Shown: one piece after another, positions 54,187 to 63,946 of the stretch
Numbering within the stretch: the stretch's first letter is position 1
How the letters are laid out: the number at the start of each line of letters is the position of its first letter
NCBI RefSeq assembly: GCF_026410255.1
Contig: NZ_JAPMLL010000006.1
Location: 62,001 to 126,000 of the forward strand
Source of the DNA: Xanthomarina sp. F1114
Lineage (GTDB): Bacteria > Bacteroidota > Bacteroidia > Flavobacteriales > Flavobacteriaceae
DNA: 64,000 nt
Reading direction: 5' to 3'
Translations under genes and position numbers: made by a program
Notes under the pieces: generated by a model
Databases searched by the model: none
The model's input: only the letters and a program-made list of their open reading frames with translations
What the model was told of the DNA's origin: nothing

Positions 54187-56103
54187 TTAATTTACTTCAA
54201 TAATCTTTAAATCTTGATATTTAACCAGGTACACGGTATCGTTATAATATCCGCCTAAAAACTTATTTTTATAAGCAAACTTATTTTCAACGTATTCTGT
54301 TAAAGGTGCTTCATTTACCGATGAGATTAAATCTTCCGAAGTTACTAAACGCAAAACTACATCCATGGTTAAATCGAAACCCCGAACAGCAATCTTATTT
54401 GGTGTTATTCCATAAAGTTTCTCATAAGCTTTTACGAAAGAGTTATTATCGTCTTCGTTATATGATTTTGCTATGGTAGGAAAATGAAATTCAAGATTAG
54501 ACAAGTGATAATTTGAAACCTCATCGTTTTCAAAAGCAGCATTCATATTAGTTGTAATCAAGATAATGTTCTTCTCCTTACTTTTCATAGAATTTAATTT
54601 ACTAGTAACATTAGAAATAAACCCAGGATTATCCGATTCTAAAAACACCACATTATTTCCAGTCTGTAATTTACTGGTAATATCAGCATCCAAAACATAA
54701 AAAGCATCTTCACCCTTTTTATTTTTTCTTGAAAATATTTGAGGAGCAGAAGGAAATTTACTTTTTAAATTATTATTTACTTTGGTGTGCTTTTCATCAG
54801 AAATAATAATTACATTGTTTTTTGTACTATCCTTCTTAACATAATTTACCGCTTTATCATAAAGCAAAGATTCTGACGGTCTAGATTGGAATACATTTTC
54901 TGAAAGCACCACTTTTTTAGTAATTGGCGATACTACAGGAACGTTAAATGGTTTTAATTGCGTAGCAACCTTTTCAATATTGTTAGAAACTAATGGTCCA
55001 ATTACAGCATCTACATCATTAAAAGTATTAGTCTTTAGAATATCCATGACTTCACTTAAAGAGTTTCTAGTATCGTACACATCAACCTTTAAGGAAACAC
55101 CTAATTTTTTAAGTGAATCTAATGCCATTAAAGATCCAGAATAAAAATCTAAGGACATCCCTAAATAAGGATTGGTAACCACTTCTTTTTTAGCATCTTG
55201 AATGGAATCTGCATTAACCTTATTAAGCTGGAAAGGCAACATAAATACCAGATGCTTGGTGTTGTAGTTATTTATATGTTTTGTTAAATCTGTACCTTTT
55301 AATTCTGTATTAGAATTCTCTTCAAGTGTAGCATTGTGCGGTACTTTTAAAATCATCCCTACTTTTAATCCTGATTCTTTAAGTTCTGGATTTAAAGCTT
55401 CCAATTGTTCTTGCTCAAGACCCAATTTTACTTTTAATCTATAAAACCCTTCTTTTGGTAAAACTGTATAATAAGAATAGGCGTCGTCAATTGGTTTTTC
55501 TTCTTTTATTCCAATATTTGGCACCTTAATTATATCTCCCACATTTAAAACCTCTTCCATATCAGGATTTAGTTCTTCTAATTGCTCTACAGTAATACCG
55601 TATTTATAGGCTATTCGCCATTTCCCTTCTTTTGGTAATACCGCATAGCTTTTGGTTGCAGTTTCTGGTTCTGTTACTTGTAAAACCTTTTTATAAACTG
55701 GAATTTTTAACATATCTCCTTTTCTTAGGTTATTAGCATAAAGAAAAGTGTTGTGCTTTTTTAATTCGTCTTGAGTAACATCAAATTCTTTAGAAAGGCT
55801 GTAAAGGGTTTCTTTACGTTTAACTTTATGTTCTTTAAAACCAATTAACTCTTTTTCAATACTAGCTTGTGGCGCTGGATTATAGCCTTTGGATTTGGGA
55901 ATTATAATCACTGAATTAGGTTTAATTCCTTTTTTGGCATCTGGGTTTAAACTGTAAATATCGCTTGAAGAGACATGGTACAATTTTGCAATACTTTCAA
56001 CAGATTCTCCTTTTTTTACTTTATGTGTTTTAAAGCCTTGTGCTTGCGTTGAACCACAACCAAACATTAAAACTAAAGATAAAATGTATATTATTTTTTT
56101 CAT
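54187..56103 (-). CDS. LysM lipoprotein with periplasmic-binding-type domain
   Basis: 638 residues. Lipoprotein signal (LMFGCGSTQ, cysteine near 16). Four LysM modules at about 24-70, 92-137, 148-195 and 212-258, each with KKGESVESIAKLYHVS-type or EGxxxLKxxxG-type cores and IPK/VP ends. From about 280 the chain has a class I periplasmic-binding-protein (ABC-type, LivJ-like) fold: LVFMLPFQLNKVN, then AVIGPLVSNNIEKVATQL. It should bind peptidoglycan and perhaps a small ligand. ATG at 56103 preferred over the GTG two codons earlier. Confidence 0.85.
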   Translation of the reverse strand: MKKIIYILSLVLMFGCGSTQAQGFKTHKVKKGESVESIAKLYHVSSSDIYSLNPDAKKGIKPNSVIIIPKSKGYNPAPQASIEKELIGFKEHKVKRKETLYSLSKEFDVTQDELKKHNTFLYANNLRKGDMLKIPVYKKVLQVTEPETATKSYAVLPKEGKWRIAYKYGITVEQLEELNPDMEEVLNVGDIIKVPNIGIKEEKPIDDAYSYYTVLPKEGFYRLKVKLGLEQEQLEALNPELKESGLKVGMILKVPHNATLEENSNTELKGTDLTKHINNYNTKHLVFMLPFQLNKVNADSIQDAKKEVVTNPYLGMSLDFYSGSLMALDSLKKLGVSLKVDVYDTRNSLSEVMDILKTNTFNDVDAVIGPLVSNNIEKVATQLKPFNVPVVSPITKKVVLSENVFQSRPSESLLYDKAVNYVKKDSTKNNVIIISDEKHTKVNNNLKSKFPSAPQIFSRKNKKGEDAFYVLDADITSKLQTGNNVVFLESDNPGFISNVTSKLNSMKSKEKNIILITTNMNAAFENDEVSNYHLSNLEFHFPTIAKSYNEDDNNSFVKAYEKLYGITPNKIAVRGFDLTMDVVLRLVTSEDLISSVNEAPLTEYVENKFAYKNKFLGGYYNDTVYLVKYQDLKIIEVN

Positions 56104-56237
56104 ATTCACTTCCCGTGAAAACGGAAATCTTTTTAATTAAACTTTTGAGTTTCTTTGAAACTGCCAATAAGTATACCCAAAAAAAAACAAACATATTAAC
56201 TCTTAATCATGAGACCCCTTTTTTCAAAGGGATTTGT

Positions 56238-57773
56238 TTATTCCCATTCGATAGTTGCTGGCGGTTTTGAGCTTATATCATACACTACTCTATTAACGCC
56301 TTTTACTTTATTTATTATATCGTTTGATGTTTTTTGTAAAAATTCGTAAGGTAAATTTACCCAATCGGCTGTCATTCCATCTGTACTTTCTACGGCTCTA
56401 AGTGCTACACATTTTTCGTATGTACGTTCATCTCCCATAACTCCAACGCTATTAACTGGTAAGAGTATAGCTCCTGCTTGCCAAACTTTATCGTACAAAT
56501 TCCATTCCTTTAAACCGTTTATAAAAACAGCATCAACTTCTTGCAAAATACGAACTTTTTCGGGAGTAATATCTCCCAAAATACGAATAGCTAATCCTGG
56601 TCCTGGAAATGGATGACGGCCTAAAAGGTTTTTATCCATATCCATAGAAGCTCCAACACGACGAACCTCATCTTTAAATAAAGCTTTAAGAGGTTCTACA
56701 ATTTTGAGTTTCATAAAATCCGGTAAACCACCTACATTATGGTGACTTTTAATGGTTGCACTTGGACCACCAGTGGCTGAAACACTTTCTATAATATCTG
56801 GATAGATAGTTCCTTGAGCTAACCACTTTACATCTGTAATTTCATGAGCTTCATCATCAAAAACTTCAATAAACACACGACCAATAGCTTTACGTTTTTC
56901 TTCCGGATCACTTAAGCCTGCAAGTGCCTCTAAAAAGCGACTTGAAGCATCAACACCCTTTACATTAAGCCCCATATCTTTATATTGTTCCAGAACATCT
57001 GTAAATTCATTTTTTCGTAATAAACCATTATTCACAAAAATACAATACAGGTTTTTGCCAATTGCTTTGTGTAATAACATGGCAGCTACAGAAGAATCAA
57101 CTCCTCCAGAAAGTCCAAGCACGACTCTATCGTTTCCTATTTTATTTTGTAAATCTTCTACAGTTTCTTCTACAAAAGATTGTGGTGTCCAATCTTGCTC
57201 AACTTTGGCAATATTTACTAAAAAGTTCTCTAGTAATTGTTTCCCATCTGTTGAATGATATACTTCTGGATGAAACTGAATAGCGTAAGTATCTTCGCCT
57301 TCAATTTTGTATGCAGCATTATGTACATCGTGCGTACTTGCCAATAAAACACCGTTTGTTGGTAGACTTTTGATAGTATCACTATGACTCATCCATACTT
57401 GACTTCCTACTTGTAAGTTTTCAAAGAAAGCTTCGTCAGGTTTTATATAAGACAGCTTAGCACGGCCATATTCTCTGGTATTTGAAGGAGCTACTTCGCC
57501 TCCAGAAAAATGAGCCAGATATTGAGCTCCATAACAAACAGCCAATAAAGGTTTTTTAGCTCTAATTTGAGATAGATCTGGATGAAGTACATTTTCTGCT
57601 CTTACAGAATTTGGACTTCCCGATAGAATAACTGCTTTGTATTCATCAACCTCTTTAGGGATTTTGTTGTATGGATAAATCTCACAATAAATGTTGAGTT
57701 CTCTCACGCGACGTGCAATAAGTTGTGTGTATTGCGAGCCGAAATCTAAAATAAGTACTTTGTTGTGTTGCAT
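56238..57773 (-). CDS. guaA: GMP synthase (glutamine-hydrolysing)
   Basis: 511 residues. Class I amidotransferase domain with Cys in [11 protein letters not shown] (near 80) and His/Glu in [12 protein letters not shown]-pyrophosphatase domain with [15 protein letters not shown] near 218-232. C-terminal dimer domain with [19 protein letters not shown] and the final PPATIEWE. Makes GMP from XMP. The ATG at 57773 ([13 protein letters not shown]) is the normal start; a TAnnTTTG box ends three bases before it, so the transcript is probably leaderless. Confidence 0.96.
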   Translation of the reverse strand: MQHNKVLILDFGSQYTQLIARRVRELNIYCEIYPYNKIPKEVDEYKAVILSGSPNSVRAENVLHPDLSQIRAKKPLLAVCYGAQYLAHFSGGEVAPSNTREYGRAKLSYIKPDEAFFENLQVGSQVWMSHSDTIKSLPTNGVLLASTHDVHNAAYKIEGEDTYAIQFHPEVYHSTDGKQLLENFLVNIAKVEQDWTPQSFVEETVEDLQNKIGNDRVVLGLSGGVDSSVAAMLLHKAIGKNLYCIFVNNGLLRKNEFTDVLEQYKDMGLNVKGVDASSRFLEALAGLSDPEEKRKAIGRVFIEVFDDEAHEITDVKWLAQGTIYPDIIESVSATGGPSATIKSHHNVGGLPDFMKLKIVEPLKALFKDEVRRVGASMDMDKNLLGRHPFPGPGLAIRILGDITPEKVRILQEVDAVFINGLKEWNLYDKVWQAGAILLPVNSVGVMGDERTYEKCVALRAVESTDGMTADWVNLPYEFLQKTSNDIINKVKGVNRVVYDISSKPPATIEWE

Positions 57774-57776
57774 GCG

Positions 57777-57784
57777 CAAAAATA
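57777..57784 (-). promoter_or_regulatory. -7 promoter box abutting the guaA start codon
   Basis: TATTTTTG on the minus strand, an exact TAnnTTTG match, ending three bases before the guaA ATG at 57773; start of transcription would coincide with the start codon. Confidence 0.5.
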
Positions 57785-57902
57785 ACAATTGATTTTTGAT
57801 TAACTATTTATGAGTTAGACTTTTTTGTCTTGAACTCCTAAATGCCTTTTAAACACAGAAAAATATGCATTATTTTTTTTCTAATAAGTTTAAAAAACAC
57901 TT

Positions 57903-59273
57903 TTAATTCATAGACTCTAAAATCTTTTGAATATCATTTTCTGTGGTATCTGGGTTGATAAAGCAGAAACGAGAAACCGTTTCAAAAGTATCACCATTTT
58001 TCCATTTAGTTGGGGTTACTAAAGCAAAACCTTTTTCATGATTTTCGTAAGTCCAATGCGTATAATCTTCCGGTTTCCATCCAATTCTTCTATATAAAAC
58101 ACATGATAAACTTGGCTCTCTTACTAGTTCTACATTCGGATTCTCTTCAATTAATCTACCAGCAATCTGTGCTAATTCAATACCTCTTTCTACAGATTTT
58201 TTGTATTGATCTGTACCATGGGTTGCCAATGAAAACCATAATGGTAAACCTCGAACACGACGTGTTAACTGGAGTTGATAATCGGTTGGATTAAATCCGT
58301 GAGCACCTTCGTCTTTAAATATATCTAAATAAGAACCTTGTTGAGAATGGGCATTTTTAGCCAATTCCGGATCTTTATAAATAACGGCTCCACAATCGTA
58401 TGGAGAGAACATCCATTTATGCGGATCTATAGTAATACTGTCTGCTCTTTCAATACCATTAAACAAATGTCTTACAGAGTCGGCTGCTAAAGCTCCTCCT
58501 CCGTAGGCTGCATCTACATGAAACCAAATATTTTCTTTCTCACAAACTTCAGCAATTCCTTCTAAATCGTCAATAATACCTGCATTGGTTGTTCCACCAG
58601 TGGCAACAACTGCAAATAGACGTTTACGTTGGTGAAAATTTAATTTATCGATTGTTTTTCTAAGGTCTTCTCCCGTTAATTCTTCTTCAGAGTCTACTAA
58701 TAAAATATCCACATCCGCCACTTTTGCCATAGCTTTAATAGAAGAATGTGCTCCAATTGAAGTAATAATTAAACCTTTTTCTCTTTTATAAGTGTCGTCT
58801 TCTCTCCAGTGTTCTCTTGCAGTAACAATGGCAGATAAATTAGCTGCTGTTCCTCCACTGGTAAACACTCCAAAAGCTCCTGCCGGCATACCTGTTAAAG
58901 ATACAATCCACGACATGGCTTCGTTTTCGCAGAAAATTCCACCAGCACCTTCCATCCAATATGCGCCATGAATACTAGAAGCAGAAGTAACCAAATCGAA
59001 CATTACAGCAGCACGGGTTGGAGCAGCTGGCACAAAGGCCAAATTTCTAGGATGATCTACTGGAACATTAGCTTTTGACAAATGATCCTTCCATAAGTTG
59101 AAGGCATATTCTCCTCCTATCCCATTTTCGGTAACGGTTTCGCCAACAAGGGCTTTAAGTTCTTCGTATTTTTTTGGTTTTCCTATAGGATGCTCGGTAG
59201 CTGAAATTCTACCAATAGCGAATTTCATGACATCTAAGGTCATTTCTATTAGGTCAATATCTATTTTATGCAT
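57903..59273 (-). CDS. PLP-dependent group II amino-acid decarboxylase
   Basis: 456 residues, fold type I. GAGGIFCENEAMSWIVSLTG near 105, TSGGTAANLSAIVTARE near 138, HVDAAYGGGALAA near 253 and the PLP lysine in SITIDPHKWMFSPYDCG near 286. Family includes glutamate, aspartate, tyrosine and aromatic decarboxylases; the substrate cannot be read from sequence. It lies four bases downstream of the bshC stop on the same strand, so bacillithiol synthesis and this decarboxylase may share a transcript. Confidence 0.86.
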   Translation of the reverse strand: MHKIDIDLIEMTLDVMKFAIGRISATEHPIGKPKKYEELKALVGETVTENGIGGEYAFNLWKDHLSKANVPVDHPRNLAFVPAAPTRAAVMFDLVTSASSIHGAYWMEGAGGIFCENEAMSWIVSLTGMPAGAFGVFTSGGTAANLSAIVTAREHWREDDTYKREKGLIITSIGAHSSIKAMAKVADVDILLVDSEEELTGEDLRKTIDKLNFHQRKRLFAVVATGGTTNAGIIDDLEGIAEVCEKENIWFHVDAAYGGGALAADSVRHLFNGIERADSITIDPHKWMFSPYDCGAVIYKDPELAKNAHSQQGSYLDIFKDEGAHGFNPTDYQLQLTRRVRGLPLWFSLATHGTDQYKKSVERGIELAQIAGRLIEENPNVELVREPSLSCVLYRRIGWKPEDYTHWTYENHEKGFALVTPTKWKNGDTFETVSRFCFINPDTTENDIQKILESMN

Positions 59274-59277
59274 GGAT

Positions 59278-60882
59278 TTACTCTAAATTTAATATTAAAA
59301 ACTCTTGGTTTAGAGGTTGCAAATTTAACATTAACTGTTGAATAAATTGGTCTCCATATTCTAAATAAAACTCAGAAAAATTTGCCTGTCTTTCCTGAAG
59401 GCTTTTATTTGGGAATAATTCGTTTTGAAGTGAGGTTACACGACCTAAAACCTCTTTTAGTTTTCTCTTTTGAGCTTTTAGCAATCTCTTTTCAAGATTT
59501 TCAAGACCTTTAATCTGTTTTCTTTCTTGTGCTGACACGGCTCCAAGAAAAGATTTATCCGTTTTTTTTGCCAATTCGTACAAGTCTTCAAACTGTTTTT
59601 CCAAGAAGGATTTCTGATTTGAAAAATCGATTTCAATTTCTGAACGTTCTCTACTTACTTTTTCGAGTAAAGCGTCTTGTTTTAAAAATAAATCAGTTAT
59701 CGGCAATTCTAACTTTTTAAGTTTACTCTGTTGTTTTTTAGAAACTAACACGGCTGAATTCCGAAGTAATAACACAGGAAAAGCTACGTTTTGCGTTTCA
59801 AAATTAGATTTTAGTTGAAACCAATAAGCTAGTTCGCCTCCTCCACCGATATAACAAAGGTTTGGAAGAATAACTTCTTGATATAAAGGTCTTAAAATAA
59901 CATTGGGACTAAAGCGTTCCGGCGCTTCATTTAAGTGTTTTATTAACTCATTCTTGTTCCAGGTTATATTAGTATTTAAAACCTTGTATAAATCATCTTC
60001 AAAAACTATTCGTTCTCTCAAGTTTTCTTTTAAATAGAATAAGTTTATCTCTCGCGGATTAACTTGTATTTTATAGTTTGTAGATAAGTTGTTTAACTTT
60101 TCGGAAGTTTCAGTAACCTTTTTAAAGGATGTTTGATTGAGTAATTCATCCTTAGCATAAGGAAGAAATAGACGTTTTAGATCTTTGTCATTTCCGTCAA
60201 GAATAACCAAGCCTGTATCGGCAAAAAGTTCATTCACCAAAAACCTAGTCGCTTCTGTTAAGTTATTGTGATTGGTATAAGCCTTTTCAAAAAGTTTTTT
60301 TAAAGTTGCTGCATTTTTACCTGTATTTAACTGCGAAGCAAATAAATCTGACACTTGTTGTAAACCAGCCAAATCTAATTCTCCAACCGCTCCAGAAGCT
60401 TTTTTATTCCATCGGATTTTTTTGCCCTCAAAATTGAAAAAATTAATTTCCTCAAAATCATGGTCCTCTGTCGCCATCCAATAAATAGGCACAAAATCTT
60501 CCTTAGGATATGTTTTTTTAAGCTCTTTACAGAGATTAATGGTCGAAATAATTTTATAGAAAAAATACAAAGGTCCAGTAAACAAATTTAATTGATGCCC
60601 CGTTGTTATTGTAAAGGTATTGCCCTTCAAAAGTCCATTTATATTAGCTTCTGTTTTACTGGAAGTTTCAACATGTTTGTATTGTGTTTTTAAACTGTTG
60701 ACTAAAACCCTTCTGGAATTTTCTGAAAACTGAGATTTTTTTTCGGCTATTTGGGTTTGAAAATTTTTAAGGTTTGGAAACTTATTATAAAAAGGTTTTA
60801 AAGTATCTTTTTCTTCTAAATAATCACAGATTAGACTAGAAAAATAGTTGGTGTCTTTAAAGGAAATACAGTCTGTTGGCAT
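59278..60882 (-). CDS. bshC: Bacillithiol biosynthesis cysteine-adding enzyme BshC
   Basis: 534 residues. BshC pattern: TITTGHQLNLFTGPLYFFYK near 95-114, then FVPIYWMATEDHDFEEI and LVILDGNDKDLKRLF, with a Rossmann-like core and long helical coiled coil near 390-490 (KLKKLELPITDLFLKQDALL). In the pathway it adds cysteine to glucosaminyl-malate to make bacillithiol. BshA and BshB are not in the window. First gene of a minus-strand operon with a PLP decarboxylase. Confidence 0.92.
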   Translation of the reverse strand: MPTDCISFKDTNYFSSLICDYLEEKDTLKPFYNKFPNLKNFQTQIAEKKSQFSENSRRVLVNSLKTQYKHVETSSKTEANINGLLKGNTFTITTGHQLNLFTGPLYFFYKIISTINLCKELKKTYPKEDFVPIYWMATEDHDFEEINFFNFEGKKIRWNKKASGAVGELDLAGLQQVSDLFASQLNTGKNAATLKKLFEKAYTNHNNLTEATRFLVNELFADTGLVILDGNDKDLKRLFLPYAKDELLNQTSFKKVTETSEKLNNLSTNYKIQVNPREINLFYLKENLRERIVFEDDLYKVLNTNITWNKNELIKHLNEAPERFSPNVILRPLYQEVILPNLCYIGGGGELAYWFQLKSNFETQNVAFPVLLLRNSAVLVSKKQQSKLKKLELPITDLFLKQDALLEKVSRERSEIEIDFSNQKSFLEKQFEDLYELAKKTDKSFLGAVSAQERKQIKGLENLEKRLLKAQKRKLKEVLGRVTSLQNELFPNKSLQERQANFSEFYLEYGDQFIQQLMLNLQPLNQEFLILNLE

Positions 60883-60972
60883 AGTAAAGCTTTGCAGTTT
60901 TAAAACGTAAAGATACGGCTTCTAGTCTTAAAATTAACTTAAAATATAGACTGTAAAACCTTGAAAACCAAT

Positions 60973-61004
60973 AATACATTTCTTCAAAACTGAAGAAATG
61001 TATT
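60973..61004. promoter_or_regulatory. Perfect 14-bp inverted repeat between bshC and the Dsb pair
   Basis: AATACATTTCTTCA-AAAC-TGAAGAAATGTATT is a perfect palindrome with a four-base centre. It lies 49 bases before the DUF5993-like ATG and 91 before the bshC start, between divergent genes. No T-run follows in either direction, so an operator or RNA hairpin is more likely than a terminator. Confidence 0.45.
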
Positions 61005-61052
61005 GAATAACTAATTAAAAAAACTATATTTAATAAACTTTATTCCGGAACC

Positions 61053-61205
61053 ATGAGTATTATATTTTTAATTTATTTCTTAGCTTTTCTGAGTGTCATA
61101 AAAAAAAGTCAAAAACTAGCCTATTTGCTTTTTGGAATAGCTACTATTTCAAGTATTCTTATGTTTTTATATCATAGTGATTCAACATTAAATCTAAGTT
61201 TTTAA
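61053..61205 (+). CDS. DUF5993-like small membrane protein
   Basis: 50 residues with two hydrophobic helices (about 3-16 and 22-40) and the tail FLYHSDSTLNLSF, which fits the short DUF5993 family. These proteins are often coded beside a DsbB-type thiol oxidase. Here the next gene, starting two bases downstream, is a dsbB gene with an in-frame stop. Start ATG at 61053 and stop TAA give a clean frame. A role in thiol oxidation is inferred from context. Confidence 0.68.
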   Translation: MSIIFLIYFLAFLSVIKKSQKLAYLLFGIATISSILMFLYHSDSTLNLSF

Positions 61206-61206
61206 T

Positions 61207-61734
61207 ATGATGAAAACATTAAAATATGCCAATAGTTTATCCATTTTAATTGTTTGTAGTATTCTAATTGGTGCTTTATACTTTTAATTTGGATTACATG
61301 AAGATCCTTGCCCTTTATGCTTACTTCAACGTTTAGCAATGTTTGGGGTTATTTTCGGCTTGTCGCTTAACATCTATTTTGGCTTTAAACCTCAACATTT
61401 TGCTGTTGTAATTATAGCTGCTATCATAGGGTGTATGTTTTCCATGAGACAGGTTTTACTCCATATATGTCCGGATCCGGGTAATCTTGGATACGGCACA
61501 CCAATATTCGGTTTTCATTTATATACATGGGGTGTTTTTATTTTTGGAGCAAGTATCTTAGGATCTGCTATATTTTTATTTTTTAGCAATTCGTTTAAAA
61601 AGATGAAAAATGTGATTCTTCCATTCGAAAAATACACCTTTTATTTAGCTACAGCCATCTTATTGATTAACGTTGTAGCAACTTTTTTTGAATGTCAACT
61701 AGGACCTTGTTGTGAAAACGGACCCTGTGTTTAA
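61207..61734 (+). pseudogene. dsbB: DsbB-type disulfide-bond formation protein with in-frame ochre stop
   Basis: One frame runs from the ATG at 61207 to 61734, broken only by TAA at 61285-61287 (codon 27), where relatives are expected to have Gln: LIGALYF-stop-FGLHEDPCPLCLLQR. A single C-to-T change (CAA to TAA) explains it. The part after the stop has the CPLCLLQRLAMFG active site, further membrane helices and a cysteine-rich tail ending CENGPCV. Restart at ATG 61339 would lose the CPLC pair. Either a recent pseudogene, a base-calling error, or a recoded stop. Confidence 0.75.
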
Positions 61735-61858
61735 AGAAAATCCAATTTTTGTAAATAACTAGACCTATTAGGTCGTTTATTTACAGTTTTCACTCTTAAA
61801 ACTACTTATAAATTTTGAGCAAGAAAGATTGCTTATCTTTACTAAAAAATATATTTTC

Positions 61859-62440
61859 ATGTTAGGATTAAAATTAGCTACAGACCCACGTTGGGTTAAT
61901 ATTGCAGAAGCGAATTTAGAAGAAATACTTACAGATCATGCCTGGTGCGAACAGAAAGCAGCAACCAATGCTATAACCATAATTACACTTAATTCTGAAT
62001 ATCCGGATTTGGTAACCGAATTATTAGCTCTAGCAAAAGAAGAGTTAGAACATTTTGAGATGGTACATGATATTATAAAACAAAGAGGGTATACCCTTGG
62101 AAGAGAACGCAAAGACAGCTACGTAAATGAGCTTTATAAATTTATGAATAAAGGTGGAAGCCGGGTTCAAGCTATGGTAGACAGGCTCTTATTTTCTGCC
62201 ATGATTGAAGCTAGAAGCTGCGAACGTTTTAAACTTTTATCTCAAAACATTAAAGATCCTGAATTAGCTAAGTTTTATCATGAATTAATGATTAGCGAGG
62301 CTGGACATTATACACTCTTTATTGGTTTTGCCAGAAAGTACGGAAAAGAAGTAGATGTAGATAAACGTTGGAAAGAACTTATTGACTTTGAAGCTGAAGT
62401 GATTCAACGATATGGAAAACAAGAAACCATACATGGGTAA
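61859..62440 (+). CDS. miaE: tRNA-(ms2io6A)-hydroxylase MiaE
   Basis: 193 residues from the ATG at 61859; an open frame starting at 61829 has a non-family N-terminus. Ferritin-like di-iron helical bundle: TDHAWCEQKAATNAI, ELLALAKEELEHFEMVHDI and MIEARSCERFKLL give the Glu and His ligands (E...EELEHF, EARSCER, EAGHY). It hydroxylates ms2i6A37 of tRNA. A TATCTTTA sequence, close to the -7 consensus, lies about 20 bases upstream. The gene ends at a strong terminator. Confidence 0.9.
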   Translation: MLGLKLATDPRWVNIAEANLEEILTDHAWCEQKAATNAITIITLNSEYPDLVTELLALAKEELEHFEMVHDIIKQRGYTLGRERKDSYVNELYKFMNKGGSRVQAMVDRLLFSAMIEARSCERFKLLSQNIKDPELAKFYHELMISEAGHYTLFIGFARKYGKEVDVDKRWKELIDFEAEVIQRYGKQETIHG

Positions 62441-62448
62441 TAAATAAT

Positions 62449-62494
62449 AGATGCTTTTGAGGGGCAAAAAACCTCAAAAGCATCTACTTTTTTT
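62449..62494 (+). terminator. miaE terminator
   Basis: AGATGCTTTTGAGG and CCTCAAAAGCATCT form a perfect 14-base stem around GGCAAAAAA-type loop, followed by A-C-T8. Confidence 0.85.
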
Positions 62495-62549
62495 AAGCTG
62501 TTTTTTCCCGAAGATTTAATTATTCTATAGACAACACTAAAAAACGTTT

Positions 62550-63890
62550 ATGTCAGTAATCAAAACAGATTTTCTTGAACTTGTTAAAAACAGAAAATGG
62601 CGTGCTTTAAAGCGTTCCTTGAATAATTTAGATGCCTTAGATACTGCACATCTAATTGAAATTGTATCTAAAAATGATAAAATAATATTTTTTAGATTAT
62701 TATCTAGAAGTCAAACTAAGGCTGTTTTTAAACTGCTTCCTCACTCCGAGCAAGAGGCCATTATCGATGGGTTAACAGAGAATTTTCAAAAACTATCTCG
62801 GGTACTTAACGATATTAACCCAGATGATAGAACGGCATTTTTTGAAGAATTGCCAGGAGATATTGCACAACGTCTTATTGAAAGGTTATCTCCCGAAGAA
62901 CAAAAAATTACCGTTCAGCTTTTAAGTTATCCTAAAGATAGTATTGGACGACTAATGACTCCAGAATTTGTTGCAATAAAAGAAGGGTTTACAGTAGCTC
63001 AAGCTTTTGAGCATATTAGAAAACACGGAAAAGATTCTGAAACATTAAATGTTATATATATTATAGATAATGATTGGAAATTAATTGACGATATATCTAT
63101 AAAAGAATTAATCTTAGCATCTCCAGATCAACTTATAGAAGAGTTAATTGATCATAAATTCACCTTTTTAAATGCCATGGACGACCAAGAAATGGCGATT
63201 CCAGTTTTTAAGGATTACGATCGCGTAGCATTACCGGTTTTAAGCCAAGAAGGTGTGCTTTTAGGGATTGTCACTTTCGACGATATTATGGATGTTGTTG
63301 AAGAAGAATCTACAGAAGACTTTCATAAATTTGGTTCTATTCAAAATGCGGGTATTAATCCTCTAAAAGAACGTATTTTCAATTTATACAAAAACCGAAT
63401 CATGTGGTTAGTGCTTTTGGTTTTTATGAATATTTTCTCGGGAGCTGCCCTGTCTAATTTTGAAGATGTTATTCAATCTACGGTCTCTCTAGTATTCTTT
63501 TTACCCTTATTAATTGATAGTGGTGGTAACGCAGGTTCTCAATCGGCAACCCTTATGATTAGATATCTAGCTTTAGGCAAAGTGCAAATAAGCGATTGGT
63601 ATAAATTAATTGGAAGAGAAGTTTTGGTTTCCTTTCTATTAGGAGTTACTATGGCTGCCAGTATTGCTGCTGTTGCAAGTTTTAGAGCCCCAGACATTAT
63701 AGCTGTAGTTTCTATTGCAATGGTTTTAAATGTCATGTTAGGAAGTTTAATTGGACTATTATTACCTTTTATCTTTACAAAATTAAAAGTTGACCCAGCT
63801 ACAGCTAGTGCGCCTTTAGTAACCTCTCTTTCGGATATTTGTGGTGTACTGATTTATTTTTCTATTGCCTCAAAGTATTTTGGGTTTTAA
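62550..63890 (+). CDS. mgtE: MgtE-family magnesium transporter
   Basis: 446 residues. N-terminal superhelical domain (about 1-130, with FFEELPGDIAQRLIERL and IGRLMTPEFVAI), two CBS motifs (about 135-250), a plug helix and five membrane helices (about 275-445) containing LIDSGGNAGSQSATLMIR, the ion-conducting signature, and DICGVLIYFSIA. Mg2+ channel gated by intracellular Mg2+ through the N and CBS domains. Single gene. Confidence 0.96.
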   Translation: MSVIKTDFLELVKNRKWRALKRSLNNLDALDTAHLIEIVSKNDKIIFFRLLSRSQTKAVFKLLPHSEQEAIIDGLTENFQKLSRVLNDINPDDRTAFFEELPGDIAQRLIERLSPEEQKITVQLLSYPKDSIGRLMTPEFVAIKEGFTVAQAFEHIRKHGKDSETLNVIYIIDNDWKLIDDISIKELILASPDQLIEELIDHKFTFLNAMDDQEMAIPVFKDYDRVALPVLSQEGVLLGIVTFDDIMDVVEEESTEDFHKFGSIQNAGINPLKERIFNLYKNRIMWLVLLVFMNIFSGAALSNFEDVIQSTVSLVFFLPLLIDSGGNAGSQSATLMIRYLALGKVQISDWYKLIGREVLVSFLLGVTMAASIAAVASFRAPDIIAVVSIAMVLNVMLGSLIGLLLPFIFTKLKVDPATASAPLVTSLSDICGVLIYFSIASKYFGF

Positions 63891-63946
63891 TAAAAAACAA
63901 ACATGAGTAATAAATCAAATACAATTAACTGATATGAATGAGATAA

